A program made the position numbers and the translations under genes. From Bog-756 sp035531955 (GTDB lineage: Bacteria > Actinomycetota > Acidimicrobiia > Acidimicrobiales > RAAP-2), in assembly GCA_035531955.1 (NCBI GenBank), contig DATKRZ010000039.1:1-64000 (forward strand): 64,000 nucleotides of DNA, read 5' to 3'. The notes beneath the pieces are model-generated. The model was given only the letters and a program-made list of their open reading frames with translations, searched no databases and had not been told where the DNA came from. The first letter of the stretch is position 1. Each line of letters starts with the position of its first letter. Shown here one piece after another: positions 50,658 to 59,608 of this stretch.

Positions 50658-52277
50658 ATGACGGACGGATCACGCCCCTCCCGGGGGTCGGCGGACCCGT
50701 GGTGGAGGACCGGGGTCCTCTACCAGGTCTATGTGCGTTCCTTCGGCGACTCCAACGGCGACGGCGTCGGCGACCTGCAAGGGGTCATCGACCACCTCGA
50801 CCATCTGCAGTGGCTCGGGGTCGACGGCATCTGGCTGAGCCCGATCACCCTCTCGCCCAACGCGGACTGGGGCTACGACGTCGCCGACTACCTGGCCGTC
50901 GACCCGGCGGCGGGAACCTCGGAGGATGTCGACCGGCTGATCGCCGAAGCCGGGCACCGGGACATCCGGGTGCTCGTCGACCTGGTCCCCAATCACACCA
51001 GCGAACAGCATCCCTGGTTCCTCGACTCCCGGTCGTCGAGGGCCGCCTCCCACCGGGACTGGTACGTCTGGGCCGATCCTCGTCCCGACGGCTCCCCGCC
51101 CAACAATTGGGTCTCGAGCTTCGGCGGCCCGGCGTGGACCCTCGAGCCGACGACCGGCCAGTTCTACCTCCACAACCACCTGCGCCAGCAGCCCGACCTC
51201 AACTGGTGGAACGAGGAGGTCCGACGCGCGTTCGACGAGACGATCGTGCACTGGCTCGACCGGGGTGTGGCCGGCTTCCGGATCGACGTGTGCAACATCA
51301 TCATCAAGGACGCCCAGCTCCGTGACAACCCGCCGGCGAGGGAGACCGACCCCCTGGATGTCCAGCTCTTCGGGCAACGACCCGTCTACAACGGCAACCG
51401 GCCCGAAGTGCACGAGGTCATCCGGAGGTGGCGGAGCCTGGTCGACGGCTACGGCGATCGGGTACTGATCGGCGAGACACCCGTGCCGGAGATCGAGACC
51501 CTGGCCGGGTACTACGGGACCGGGTCGGATGAGCTCGACCTGGCCTTCAACTTCCCGTTCATCAACGCCCCGTTGGAGTCGGATGCCCTGCGTGCCGTGG
51601 TCGAGTCCACCGAGCGGGCCCTGCCCCCCGGCGCCTGGCCGGTGTGGACGGGGTCGAACCACGACATGTCGCGGTTCGCCACCCGTTGGGCCGAGGGCGG
51701 CGCGGACAAGGCGCGGGTCGCCCTGTTCATGCTCCTGTGCCTCCGGGGAACCCCGGTCCTCTACCAGGGCGACGAGATCGGGCTGACGGACACCGACGTC
51801 CCCCACGACCAGCTCCGGGACCCGCTGGGCGTGGCCTACTGGCCGGCCTACGCCGGGCGAGACCCCATGCGGACCCCGATGCCATGGCGCGATTGTCCCG
51901 GGGGCGGGTTCACCGACCCGGGGGCCCGACCGTGGCTGCCCTTCGGCGACCTGGCCAGGTACAACGTCGAAGACCAGCGGGGCGACCCCGACTCGATGCT
52001 CCGGCTGACCCGGGACCTCATCGCCCTCCGGCGGGGGACGCCCGAGCTGCGCGGCGGCCCGTACCGGTCACTGCCGACCACTCCGGGCACCTGGGCCTGG
52101 GCTCGGGGCGAACGGATCGTCGTCGCTGCCAACATGGCCGATGGGGAGGCGGTCGTCGACGGGGTGTCAGGCACCGTGCTGTTGGGCTCGGACCGCCGCC
52201 GAGACGGAGAGCCGGTCGAGGGCTCCCTGCGGCTGCGGGGATGGGAGGCCGTCGTCGTGGAGCAGGATGGGCGATGA
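50658..52277 (+). CDS. GH13 alpha-glucosidase family protein
   Basis: A 539-residue cytoplasmic GH13 enzyme that hydrolyses or transfers alpha-glucosides. The barrel begins WWRTGVLYQVYVRSFGDSNGDGVGDL. DLVPNHTSEQHPWF is region I, GFRIDV region II with nucleophile Asp210, IGETPV region III with acid/base Glu273, and GSNHDMSR region IV with Asp336. All catalytic residues are present. A small C-terminal beta domain follows. It starts 22 bp after the binding protein, so the two may be cotranscribed. Confidence 0.95.
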   Translation: MTDGSRPSRGSADPWWRTGVLYQVYVRSFGDSNGDGVGDLQGVIDHLDHLQWLGVDGIWLSPITLSPNADWGYDVADYLAVDPAAGTSEDVDRLIAEAGHRDIRVLVDLVPNHTSEQHPWFLDSRSSRAASHRDWYVWADPRPDGSPPNNWVSSFGGPAWTLEPTTGQFYLHNHLRQQPDLNWWNEEVRRAFDETIVHWLDRGVAGFRIDVCNIIIKDAQLRDNPPARETDPLDVQLFGQRPVYNGNRPEVHEVIRRWRSLVDGYGDRVLIGETPVPEIETLAGYYGTGSDELDLAFNFPFINAPLESDALRAVVESTERALPPGAWPVWTGSNHDMSRFATRWAEGGADKARVALFMLLCLRGTPVLYQGDEIGLTDTDVPHDQLRDPLGVAYWPAYAGRDPMRTPMPWRDCPGGGFTDPGARPWLPFGDLARYNVEDQRGDPDSMLRLTRDLIALRRGTPELRGGPYRSLPTTPGTWAWARGERIVVAANMADGEAVVDGVSGTVLLGSDRRRDGEPVEGSLRLRGWEAVVVEQDGR

Positions 52278-52278
52278 C

Positions 52279-52294
52279 CCCGGCGGACGCCGGG
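52279..52294. terminator. Hairpin between convergent GH13 and ThuA-like genes
   Basis: CCCGGCG-GA-CGCCGGG is a perfect 7-bp inverted repeat between two convergent genes, so it could act on both strands. The 2-nt spacer means the terminal pairs must open. Confidence 0.5.
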
Positions 52295-52325
52295 AATCGG
52301 CGGCACAGGGCGATCCGCCGGTGGG

Positions 52326-53042
52326 TCAGGGAGGCGCGGTCCCCGAGCTCCCTGCGGCCAGCCAGTCGAGGCCGCCGGCCAGGTGCCGGAGGTAGTCGGG
52401 GGTCTCCCAGGCGTGGGGAAAGTGGCCGAGCGAGGTCGAGAACACCCGGCCGGATCCCTCGGTGAAGCACCACGACAGCGGGTAGCCGAAGGGCGGCGGC
52501 GGGTCGCCCGCTGCCGCCTCGGGATCCAGCTCGTCCTCGCGGGCCCGCAGCAGCACCTGTGCGTCGGACCGGAGGTCCCGAAACCGGTAGACCTCGTCGT
52601 GCCACCGCCAGGTGGGGCCGAGGTGGGCGACAGCGGGATGCGCGGGGTCGACGACATCCAGCGTGCACACCTGGGTCCAGGGGTGACCGTCGAATCGCGC
52701 GCCGACCAGCAGGCGGTAGTCGTCCCACCCGTAGCAGGAGTCGGTTGCCGAGTGAACCGCCAGCACGGAGGTGCGTCCGCCGCGGGTGGCACCGAGGAGG
52801 GCGGCCCGCTGGGCCGACGACCAAGGGGTCTCCCCGATGGTGAACAGGGCGACCACCCGCGCCGAGTCCAGCGCGGCCGGGTCCAGATCGCGGACGTCGG
52901 GCACCCGGTGGAATGCCAGGCCGGCGGACTCGGCCAGCTGGGCCATGGCCGCGGCGGACTGGTCGAGCACACCGTGCACACCGGCCGGCCCGTCCCGGTA
53001 CGGGGAGACCTGGGTGACGTACAGCAGGGACGGCGCGGCCAC
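52326..53042 (-). CDS. ThuA-like domain protein
   Basis: A 238-residue ThuA-like protein (class I glutamine amidotransferase-like fold). ThuA proteins are linked to trehalose and other disaccharide catabolism through 3-keto sugars. Family segments include VALFTIGETPWSSAQRAALL, AVHSATDSCYGWDDYRLLVGARFDGHPW and GRVFSTSLGHFPHAWETPDYLRHLAGGLDWLA. GTG 53042 lies 6 nt after TAGCAT on the minus strand (53054-53049), a leaderless start. It is divergent from the GH78 gene, and their promoters face apart within 91 bp. Confidence 0.9.
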   Translation of the reverse strand: MAAPSLLYVTQVSPYRDGPAGVHGVLDQSAAAMAQLAESAGLAFHRVPDVRDLDPAALDSARVVALFTIGETPWSSAQRAALLGATRGGRTSVLAVHSATDSCYGWDDYRLLVGARFDGHPWTQVCTLDVVDPAHPAVAHLGPTWRWHDEVYRFRDLRSDAQVLLRAREDELDPEAAAGDPPPPFGYPLSWCFTEGSGRVFSTSLGHFPHAWETPDYLRHLAGGLDWLAAGSSGTAPP

Positions 53043-53120
53043 CGCCGGATGCTACCGCCCGGGCCCGGGCCCCACATCGAATCCGGTGCGGCGCGGCCGC
53101 CGCCCTCGGCCTGCACGAAT

Positions 53121-53126
53121 TAGGGT
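53121..53126 (+). promoter_or_regulatory. Candidate -10 element of the GH78 gene
   Basis: TAGGGT ends 7 nt before ATG 53134, with no ribosome-binding site between them. A matching TAGCAT for the divergent ThuA-like gene lies at 53049-53054. Confidence 0.55.
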
Positions 53127-53133
53127 TTGTGAG

Positions 53134-55986
53134 ATGGGCGAGCGGGCCGAAGGACAGCGTCCTCGCCCGTGGACGTTTAGCCGGCGCCAACTGCTCGGCG
53201 GCGGTGTGATGGGGGCGGCCGGACTGGCCGTGGCTGCGGTGACGCCGCCGACCGCGGCCGCGGCGAGCGATCCCAACGGGGCGGCCAAACCGGCGGGACA
53301 CGCCGACACCGGCGCTGCGGGCGCGCCGCTCGCCCTCGCGGCCGACGGCCTGGCCGTGGCGATCGGTCTCGGACCGGGCGACGTCTACTTTGCCTGGCAG
53401 CTGGACGACAGCCGACGGGGTGCCCGCCAGACCGCTTACCGCATCGTGGTGTCCGGGCCGCTCGCCGGGCCGGACCGACCGCAGCAACTGTGGGACAGCG
53501 GGCGGGTCACCTCCTCGGAGCAGGCGTTCGTGGCTTACGCCGGACCGCGGCTGGCCGCGGACTCCGCCTACCGCTGGACGGTGCAGACCTGGGACCACCG
53601 GGGGGTCGCCGGACCCCGCTCGGCCCCATCGGCATTCGACACCGGGCTCGAGGACGGTGATTGGCGGGCGTCCTGGATCCGGCATGCGACCGGCGGCGCG
53701 AACACCGAGCCCGACCAGTACACCTACGCCCGCACCGAGGCCACCCTCGGCCACGGCCCGATCGCCCGGGCCCGGGCCTACGTCTCGGGAGACCAGCAGT
53801 ACGAGCTGTACGTCAACGGCGTGCGCGCCGGCAAAGGCCCGGCCTACAGCTATCCCGACTCTATGTACTACGAGACGCTCGACGTGACCGGGCTCGTCCG
53901 TCCCGGCGCCGCCAACGCAGTGGGAATGGTGTCGAGCTGGCAGGGTCCGACCAAGGGGCACCCGGCGGGCACACCGGGGATGATCGCGCAGATCGCCGTC
54001 CACTACACCGACGGGCACATCGAACGGGTGTTGACCGACGGGTCGTGGCGGGTGCAGAAGGGAGCATGGTTCCCGGGCACCCAACGCGACCTCGAGGGGG
54101 ACCTGGTCGACTTCACCGAGAACATAAACGGGCCCGGCGAACCGATCGGATGGCTCCTCACCGGATTCGACGACCGGAGTTGGCTCCCCGCCGACGTCGT
54201 CGGGAGGGCGCCCACTGCACCGTGGACCCGCCTTGTGCCGGTGCGCACCCGCATCGTGGAGGAACCGGTCACCCCGGTGTCCCTGACCACGCTGTCCTCC
54301 GGTGCGGTGGTCGCCGACTTCGGGAAGGTGTACGCCGCCGTCCCGACCGTGGCCTTCCATCACGGGGTGGCCGGCCGCCTGGTCACCATGCGGGCGGGCT
54401 ACCTGCTTGACGAGCCGACGGCCGGGCAGCCGTTCACCGGGGTGCCGGGCCAGGTCTCGACGCAACACGGCACCCAGCACACCGACATGAGCTACAGCTA
54501 CGTCCAGCGCGGGGGTGAAGAGGAATTCCACCCGTTCGACTACCTGGGGTTCCGCTATTTCCAGATCGACAACCCGGGTGAGGCGCTCGGCCCCGGGGAC
54601 GTCGTCGCCCTCACCCGGCACACGGCCGTGCCGTCGCAGCCGGCGGCCACCTTCTCGTCGGCGGAGCCGGTCATCGACGCCGAGTTCCAGTTGGGCCTGC
54701 ATTCAGCCCTGTTCACCGCCCAGGAGCAGTTCATCGACACGCCCACCAGGGAGAAGGGCCCCTGGCTGTTCGACGGCTTCAACGAGTCGTGCACGGCGAT
54801 GGCCGCGCTGGGCGAGCAGAACCTGACCCGCAAGTCGCTGCTGGAATTCGGCCAGTCCCAGGGCCGGTACTGGCCAAACGGCGCAGTCAACAAGATCTAT
54901 CCGACGGGATTGGGTGCGCTGGACATCAACGAGTCCACCGAGATCTATCCCGAATGGGTGTGGCAGTACTGGATGCACACCGGGGACGCGGCCATTCTGG
55001 ACGCGGTCTACGGGGTGCTCCGGCGGATCTCCGACTACATCCACCGCTCCGTCTCGCCCCGGACCGGACTGGTGACGTCCCTGCCGGCGACCAACGTCTA
55101 CTACAGCTACCCCGTCGTCACCCGCTTGAACGTCCTCGGCGTCAACGCCTTCCGCCGGACCGCCGACGTGGCCGAGGCGCTGCACCGGCCGGCCGGCGAG
55201 GTGTCGCTCCAACGCCGCCGACAGGCGGCCCTGACGACCGAGGTCAACCGGCGGCTGACCCGCTCCGACGGGACCTATCTCGACGGGCGGATGGGCGACG
55301 GCGCTCCCACGCCGGAGTCGTCGCAGACCGCCAATGCCTGTGCGGCCTTCTACCAGGTGGTGCCGGCCGCCCGCCTCGGTGCCGTGGCCCGTTACGTGAG
55401 CAGCCTCGGAATGCAGGCCCCGCCCCAGACCGCCGCCGAGGTGCTGGGCACCCTGGCCATGGCCGGCCTGTACGACGACCTCGTGACCCGCCTGACCGAC
55501 GCCACCACGGACGGATGGGCCAACATCCTGGCCCGGGGCGCCACCTTCACGTGGGAGGTGTGGAACCCCTCCGACGTCGTCGGGGACAGCATGTCCCACG
55601 GGTGGGGCTCCAATGTGCTGGTCCAGATCCAGCGGTCGCTCCTCGGCGTGCGCCCCACCGGACCGGGGTTCGCCACCTTCGAGGTGTCGCCACCCACCGG
55701 CGGTCTGGCCGGGGCCAGCGGTTCGCTGCCCACACCCCGCGGTGCGATCTCCGTCGCCTGGAGCCGACCGACCACCCCGGATCCCCAGTTCTCCCTGGAG
55801 GTGTCGGTGCCGCCGAACAGCGCCGCCAATGTGTTCGTGCCAGGGGGCGGCGGGCGCGCCATCACCGAGGGCGGCCGCCCGGTCGGCCGGGCTCCGGGGG
55901 TCAAGTTGGCCGACACCGCGGGCGGGGTGGCGCGCCTCGAACTGGGCGCCGGAACGTACCGGATCGTCAGCGTTCGCACCTCATGA
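53134..55986 (+). CDS. GH78 alpha-L-rhamnosidase, Tat-exported
   Basis: A 950-residue glycosidase of the GH78 type, which releases terminal alpha-L-rhamnose. The N-terminus has a twin-arginine signal, FSRRQLLGGGVMGAAGLAVAAV, followed by an Ala-rich cleavage region, so it is exported folded. Beta-sandwich domains come first (residues about 75-500). The (alpha/alpha)6 barrel carries DTPTREKGPWLFDGF with Glu540 as candidate general acid and GATFTWEVWNPS with Glu808 as candidate general base. A C-terminal beta domain ends the protein. All expected acidic residues are present. Confidence 0.93.
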   Translation: MGERAEGQRPRPWTFSRRQLLGGGVMGAAGLAVAAVTPPTAAAASDPNGAAKPAGHADTGAAGAPLALAADGLAVAIGLGPGDVYFAWQLDDSRRGARQTAYRIVVSGPLAGPDRPQQLWDSGRVTSSEQAFVAYAGPRLAADSAYRWTVQTWDHRGVAGPRSAPSAFDTGLEDGDWRASWIRHATGGANTEPDQYTYARTEATLGHGPIARARAYVSGDQQYELYVNGVRAGKGPAYSYPDSMYYETLDVTGLVRPGAANAVGMVSSWQGPTKGHPAGTPGMIAQIAVHYTDGHIERVLTDGSWRVQKGAWFPGTQRDLEGDLVDFTENINGPGEPIGWLLTGFDDRSWLPADVVGRAPTAPWTRLVPVRTRIVEEPVTPVSLTTLSSGAVVADFGKVYAAVPTVAFHHGVAGRLVTMRAGYLLDEPTAGQPFTGVPGQVSTQHGTQHTDMSYSYVQRGGEEEFHPFDYLGFRYFQIDNPGEALGPGDVVALTRHTAVPSQPAATFSSAEPVIDAEFQLGLHSALFTAQEQFIDTPTREKGPWLFDGFNESCTAMAALGEQNLTRKSLLEFGQSQGRYWPNGAVNKIYPTGLGALDINESTEIYPEWVWQYWMHTGDAAILDAVYGVLRRISDYIHRSVSPRTGLVTSLPATNVYYSYPVVTRLNVLGVNAFRRTADVAEALHRPAGEVSLQRRRQAALTTEVNRRLTRSDGTYLDGRMGDGAPTPESSQTANACAAFYQVVPAARLGAVARYVSSLGMQAPPQTAAEVLGTLAMAGLYDDLVTRLTDATTDGWANILARGATFTWEVWNPSDVVGDSMSHGWGSNVLVQIQRSLLGVRPTGPGFATFEVSPPTGGLAGASGSLPTPRGAISVAWSRPTTPDPQFSLEVSVPPNSAANVFVPGGGGRAITEGGRPVGRAPGVKLADTAGGVARLELGAGTYRIVSVRTS

Positions 55987-56038
55987 TGGGGACGGTCGGC
56001 CCTGCTCGGGGCGGACCTTCCGACCGCCGCGAGGCCCG

Positions 56039-57175
56039 ATGACAGTGCGTCGCCGGTGGTGCGGTCTCGGGGTGGGCTTGGCACTGCTCGCCGGGTGCGG
56101 TTCCGGGGCCACCAACCCCCAGAGCCCGGCGGGGGGCGCGGCGTCACCGTCGGCATTGTCAGCCCGGCAGCTGGCCGGCGGCGCCGGCCACGCCTGCATC
56201 GCCGGGCCGGGCAGTCCCGGTGTGGCCTGGGCGCACCTCCGCAACCCGGTCCTCTCCGACGCGTCGGGAGGGGTGAAGGACGAGGCTCTCACGTGGGCGG
56301 GGGGCCGCTGGCACATGCTCTTCAGCTACGTGACGGCCGACGCCTCGCTACCCGACGGGGTCCTCTGGCAGATCGCCACCGCCACCAGCCCGGACCTGCT
56401 CCACTGGTCGCCAGTCACCCCGTGGCCGGACCAGAGCGGCGTGCTCGGTGTGGCCTCGCCCGACGTCGTGCGGGACCCGAGCGGGCGCTTCGTGGTCACC
56501 TACCAGTCCGACCCGGGGGCATCCGACCCGGCGGGCACCCAGGCCCGGCTGTACTACCGGACGTCGCCGGATCTCACCAGCTGGTCGACGCCGCACCCGC
56601 TGGCGTGGTCGCTGGCCCCGTCGCCACCGGACCGGATGATCGACGGCGCCCTGGTGTCGACCGGGAACCAGCTGCTGTTGGGCTACAAGTTCTCGTCACC
56701 GACCCAGCCCGATGTCTTCGAGATGGCCAGGTCGGTGACCGGCCGACCCGAGGGGCCCTGGCAGCTGCTCGGCCGTCCCGACATCACCGTCAACGGCGGC
56801 ACCGTCGAGAACTTCGAATTCCTGACCGCGGCAGGAAGGTGGCGGCTCGTCGCCACCTCGGACAACCTCGATCAGCCCTGGTTGTTCACCCTCGTGGGCG
56901 ACCCTCGAACCGCTCAGGGCTGGCTGCAATGGAGCGCCGGGTACCGGTTGGACGTCCCCTCCGAACGGTTCAACAGCGGTCCGGGGCTGTCGAGTGTGGG
57001 CTACGAGCACGCCAACTCGGCCTTTCTCTGTGATGCCAGCTCGCTCCCGGGCGGCTTCTACTACCTGCTCTACGCCGGCAGCGACGAGCTCAACCAGCTG
57101 GGTGGGTGGGGCCACGCAAAGATCGGTGTGGCCCGGAGCACCGACCTGGTCCACTGGTACGTGCCCCCGGGTTGA
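56039..57175 (+). CDS. Secreted lipoprotein with five-bladed propeller glycosidase fold (GH43-like)
   Basis: A 378-residue exported protein with a lipobox (LLAGCGSG, Cys at about residue 19). The body shows repeated blade motifs such as VKDEALTWAGGRWHMLFSYVTAD, SPDVVRDPSGRFVVTYQSDP and NFEFLTAAGRWRLVATSD. This is the pattern of GH43/GH62/GH117-like propellers. Catalytic Asp/Glu assignment cannot be fixed by eye. It follows GH78 by 52 bp, so it probably acts with it at the cell surface, for example on arabinosyl or galactosyl side chains (inference). Confidence 0.78.
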   Translation: MTVRRRWCGLGVGLALLAGCGSGATNPQSPAGGAASPSALSARQLAGGAGHACIAGPGSPGVAWAHLRNPVLSDASGGVKDEALTWAGGRWHMLFSYVTADASLPDGVLWQIATATSPDLLHWSPVTPWPDQSGVLGVASPDVVRDPSGRFVVTYQSDPGASDPAGTQARLYYRTSPDLTSWSTPHPLAWSLAPSPPDRMIDGALVSTGNQLLLGYKFSSPTQPDVFEMARSVTGRPEGPWQLLGRPDITVNGGTVENFEFLTAAGRWRLVATSDNLDQPWLFTLVGDPRTAQGWLQWSAGYRLDVPSERFNSGPGLSSVGYEHANSAFLCDASSLPGGFYYLLYAGSDELNQLGGWGHAKIGVARSTDLVHWYVPPG

Positions 57176-57263
57176 AGCACCCCTGCCGCCCCGCCCCGCC
57201 CGGCAAACGGCTCGGACATGTCCCGCCCGCCCCCGGTGTCGGAGCCCGGGCCCGGGGCCTGGG

Positions 57264-57269
57264 TAGAGT
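57264..57269 (+). promoter_or_regulatory. Candidate -10 element upstream of the GH4 leader mini-ORF
   Basis: TAGAGT ends 7 nt before ATG 57277, the same spacing as the other leaderless promoters in the window. Confidence 0.5.
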
Positions 57270-57276
57270 GACACCC

Positions 57277-57315
57277 ATGTCAGGTGGACCCCCCGTGGCC
57301 GGGCAGCGGGACTGA
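57277..57315 (+). CDS. Leader mini-ORF (12 codons) before the GH4 gene
   Basis: ATG 57277 opens a 12-residue frame (MSGGPPVAGQRD) ending in TGA at 57313-57315, five bases before the GTG of the GH4 gene. It sits 7 nt after a TAGAGT hexamer, so it would be the leaderless start of the transcript. The GH4 gene itself has no clear ribosome-binding site. Translation of the peptide would bring ribosomes to the GH4 start, so coupling is likely. No function is claimed for the peptide. Confidence 0.5.
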   Translation: MSGGPPVAGQRD

Positions 57316-57320
57316 GCGCC

Positions 57321-58670
57321 GTGCAGGTCACCATCATCGGCGGGGGCAGTTACCAGTGGACCCCCGAGCTGCTCGCCGACCTGCTCGGCACGCCGTCGGT
57401 GGCCGGTGCCCACATCGTGCTCGAGGACATAGACCCGGTGCCGCTCGAAAAGATGGAGGCCCTGGGCCGGATGGTCAACGACTCGCTCGGGGCCAAGGCC
57501 ACGCTCTCCACCACCACCGACCAGAGACGGGCGCTCGAGGGCGCCGACTTCGTGATCGTCACCATCTCCACCGGGGGGTTCGACTCGATGGCCGTCGATC
57601 TGGAGGTACCGGGCCGCCACGGCATCCGCCAGTCCGTGGGTGACAGCGTCGGGCCCGGCGGCATCAACCGCTCCCTCCGCAACGTGCCCGTGCTGGTCGG
57701 CATCGCCGAGGACATGGAAGCGGTCTGTCCCGGTGCGTGGCTGCTCAACATCACCAATCCCATGACCTGCCTCACCCGGGCCGTCCGCCGCCAGACCGCC
57801 GTCAAGGCGATCGGCCTCTGCCACGAGGTCGGGAACTGGACAATGGACCTGGCCATCGCCCTGGGCAAGCCCCACGAGGCAGTGCAGCCGACGGTGGCCG
57901 GCGTCAACCACTTCCCGGTGGTCACCGGCCTCGAGGTCGACGGGGAGGATGGGTTCGCCATCCTGGCGGGCATGGTGGACGGGGCCGGAGGACTGGGGGC
58001 GCTGGTGCCCGGTCCCGGGCGACCCAGGGCCGGGGAGTTCACCCCGCTCGACTTCGTGCAGCGCCACGCACTGAAGCTCACCCTGCTCGACCGGTGGGGG
58101 GCACTGCCCGCGGCCGGCGACCGTCACGTGGCGGAATTCCTGCCGTGGGTGCTCACCGAAGAGTCTGGTTGGGGTGCTGAGTACAACATCGAGCTGACCT
58201 CCATCAGCCAGCGCCTCGACCACCAGAACGGCTACATCGCCGATGTCGACGCCTGGCTGGCTGGAACCAAGCCGCTGCAGACGTGGCCGTCCGGGGAGCT
58301 CCCGGCACTGGTTATCGACTCGCTGCTCACCGGATCGCCCCGCCACCTCCCGGTCAACATCCCCAACGTCGGCCAGGTGCCCGACGTCCCACCCGAGGCC
58401 GTGGTCGAGTCGATCTGCGTGGTCGACGGCGACGGGGTCCGCGGCCGCGACGTCGCTCCTCTGCCCGCTCCCTACGCGGAGCTGGTCCGCCGCCATGTGG
58501 CCGTGGCCGAGATAACCGTGGCCGCCGCCGTCGAGGGCGACCGGATGCTGGCCGGTGCGGCGTTCCTCCTCGACCCCCTGGCCGGGCGGGGCGGCCTGCA
58601 CCAGACCGAGTCCATGACGGACGAGCTCCTCTCGGCCACTGCGGCGTGGCTGCCGGAATTCACCCGCTGA
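57321..58670 (+). CDS. GH4 family NAD-dependent glycosidase (CHEV type, probable alpha-glucosidase)
   Basis: GH4 enzymes cleave glycosides by transient oxidation at C3, using NAD and a divalent metal. The 449-residue product has the Rossmann start VTIIGGGSYQWTPELLADLL, the NPMTCLTRAV segment, the metal-ligand motif CHEV (167-170) and GVNHFP (His197). Within GH4 the CHEV variant goes with unphosphorylated alpha-glucosides. The neighbouring ThuA-like gene fits 3-keto sugar chemistry (inference). The start is GTG 57321. Confidence 0.92.
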   Translation: MQVTIIGGGSYQWTPELLADLLGTPSVAGAHIVLEDIDPVPLEKMEALGRMVNDSLGAKATLSTTTDQRRALEGADFVIVTISTGGFDSMAVDLEVPGRHGIRQSVGDSVGPGGINRSLRNVPVLVGIAEDMEAVCPGAWLLNITNPMTCLTRAVRRQTAVKAIGLCHEVGNWTMDLAIALGKPHEAVQPTVAGVNHFPVVTGLEVDGEDGFAILAGMVDGAGGLGALVPGPGRPRAGEFTPLDFVQRHALKLTLLDRWGALPAAGDRHVAEFLPWVLTEESGWGAEYNIELTSISQRLDHQNGYIADVDAWLAGTKPLQTWPSGELPALVIDSLLTGSPRHLPVNIPNVGQVPDVPPEAVVESICVVDGDGVRGRDVAPLPAPYAELVRRHVAVAEITVAAAVEGDRMLAGAAFLLDPLAGRGGLHQTESMTDELLSATAAWLPEFTR

Positions 58671-58720
58671 CCAGCACAACCGCGGCCGGGGAACGGTCGA
58701 CTACCAACGAGGAGGACCGC

Positions 58721-59608
58721 ATGCAGCTCGGCTTCGTCGGTCTCGGGGCCATGGGCCTTCCCATGGCCCGCCATCTGCTCGAGGCCGGTCATCAGGTCAC
58801 GGTGGCATCGCGCCGCCCCGGCCCGGTGGAGCGCGCCGTGGCCCTCGGTGCCGCCGACGGTGGGTCCCCTGCCGGTGTGGCCGCCGCCAGTCGGATCGTC
58901 ATCCTGTGCCTCCCGAGCTCGCCCCAGGTCACCGAGGTGGTGGGTGCCTTGCTGCCGGAGCTCGGAGCCGACCAGGTGGTGGTGGACTGTTCGACCATCG
59001 ATCCGGAGGTGGCCCGGGCCGAGCACGACCGGGTGGGTGCGGCAGGCGCCGCCTTCCTCGATGCACCCCTGTCGGGGGGAACGGCCGGGGCCGAGGCGGG
59101 AACGCTCACCCTGATGGTGGGCGGGGAGGAGGCGACGCTGGACGCGGTCCGGCCCGCCCTCGAGCCCTTCGCCGGGCGGATCGTCCATGTCGGGGGCCCG
59201 GGAATGGGCCAGGTGGTCAAGCTCTGCAACAATTTGATCTATGCGGCGCAGATGCTCGCCACGTCCGAAGCTACCGCTCTGGCCCTCAAGTCCGGGGTCG
59301 ACCTGGCCAAGTTCCACGACGTGCTCCTCCATTCCACCGGTGACTGCGTGGCCGTGCGGACCCGCCTGCCGGTGGCCGGGGTGGTGCCGGACAGCCCGGC
59401 GTCCAACGGGTGGCGCCCCGGGTTCATGACCGACCTGATGGCCAAGGACCTCGATCTCGCCCTCGGCTACGGGGCCGGCGCGGGGGTGCCCCTCACCACC
59501 GCGGCCACCGCACGCCAGGCGCTCACCGCCGCCGCCGCCGCCGGCTACGGCCGCGAGGACTTCTCCGCAGTGGCCAAAATCATCTTCGCGCTGTCCGGGC
59601 TGGCGTGA
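58721..59608 (+). CDS. Beta-hydroxyacid dehydrogenase (3-hydroxyisobutyrate / tartronate-semialdehyde reductase family)
   Basis: A 295-residue NAD(P)-dependent dehydrogenase. It has LGFVGLGAMGLPMARHLLEAGH (cofactor loop), DAPLSGGTAGAEAGTLTLMVGG (substrate loop), and GQVVKLCNN with the catalytic Lys. VASRRPG after the second strand suggests NADP preference. The family includes tartronate-semialdehyde reductase, L-threonate dehydrogenase and sulfolactaldehyde reductase; the substrate here is unknown. GAGGAGG precedes the ATG. Its stop overlaps the aldolase start (GTGA). Confidence 0.92.
   Translation: MQLGFVGLGAMGLPMARHLLEAGHQVTVASRRPGPVERAVALGAADGGSPAGVAAASRIVILCLPSSPQVTEVVGALLPELGADQVVVDCSTIDPEVARAEHDRVGAAGAAFLDAPLSGGTAGAEAGTLTLMVGGEEATLDAVRPALEPFAGRIVHVGGPGMGQVVKLCNNLIYAAQMLATSEATALALKSGVDLAKFHDVLLHSTGDCVAVRTRLPVAGVVPDSPASNGWRPGFMTDLMAKDLDLALGYGAGAGVPLTTAATARQALTAAAAAGYGREDFSAVAKIIFALSGLA

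Noticed and set aside
52018..54702. 894-residue open frame antisense to GH13 and GH78
   Set aside because: Shadow frame created by high GC in third codon positions; it crosses the GH78 promoter and shows no family motifs. The ThuA-like gene on that strand uses another frame.
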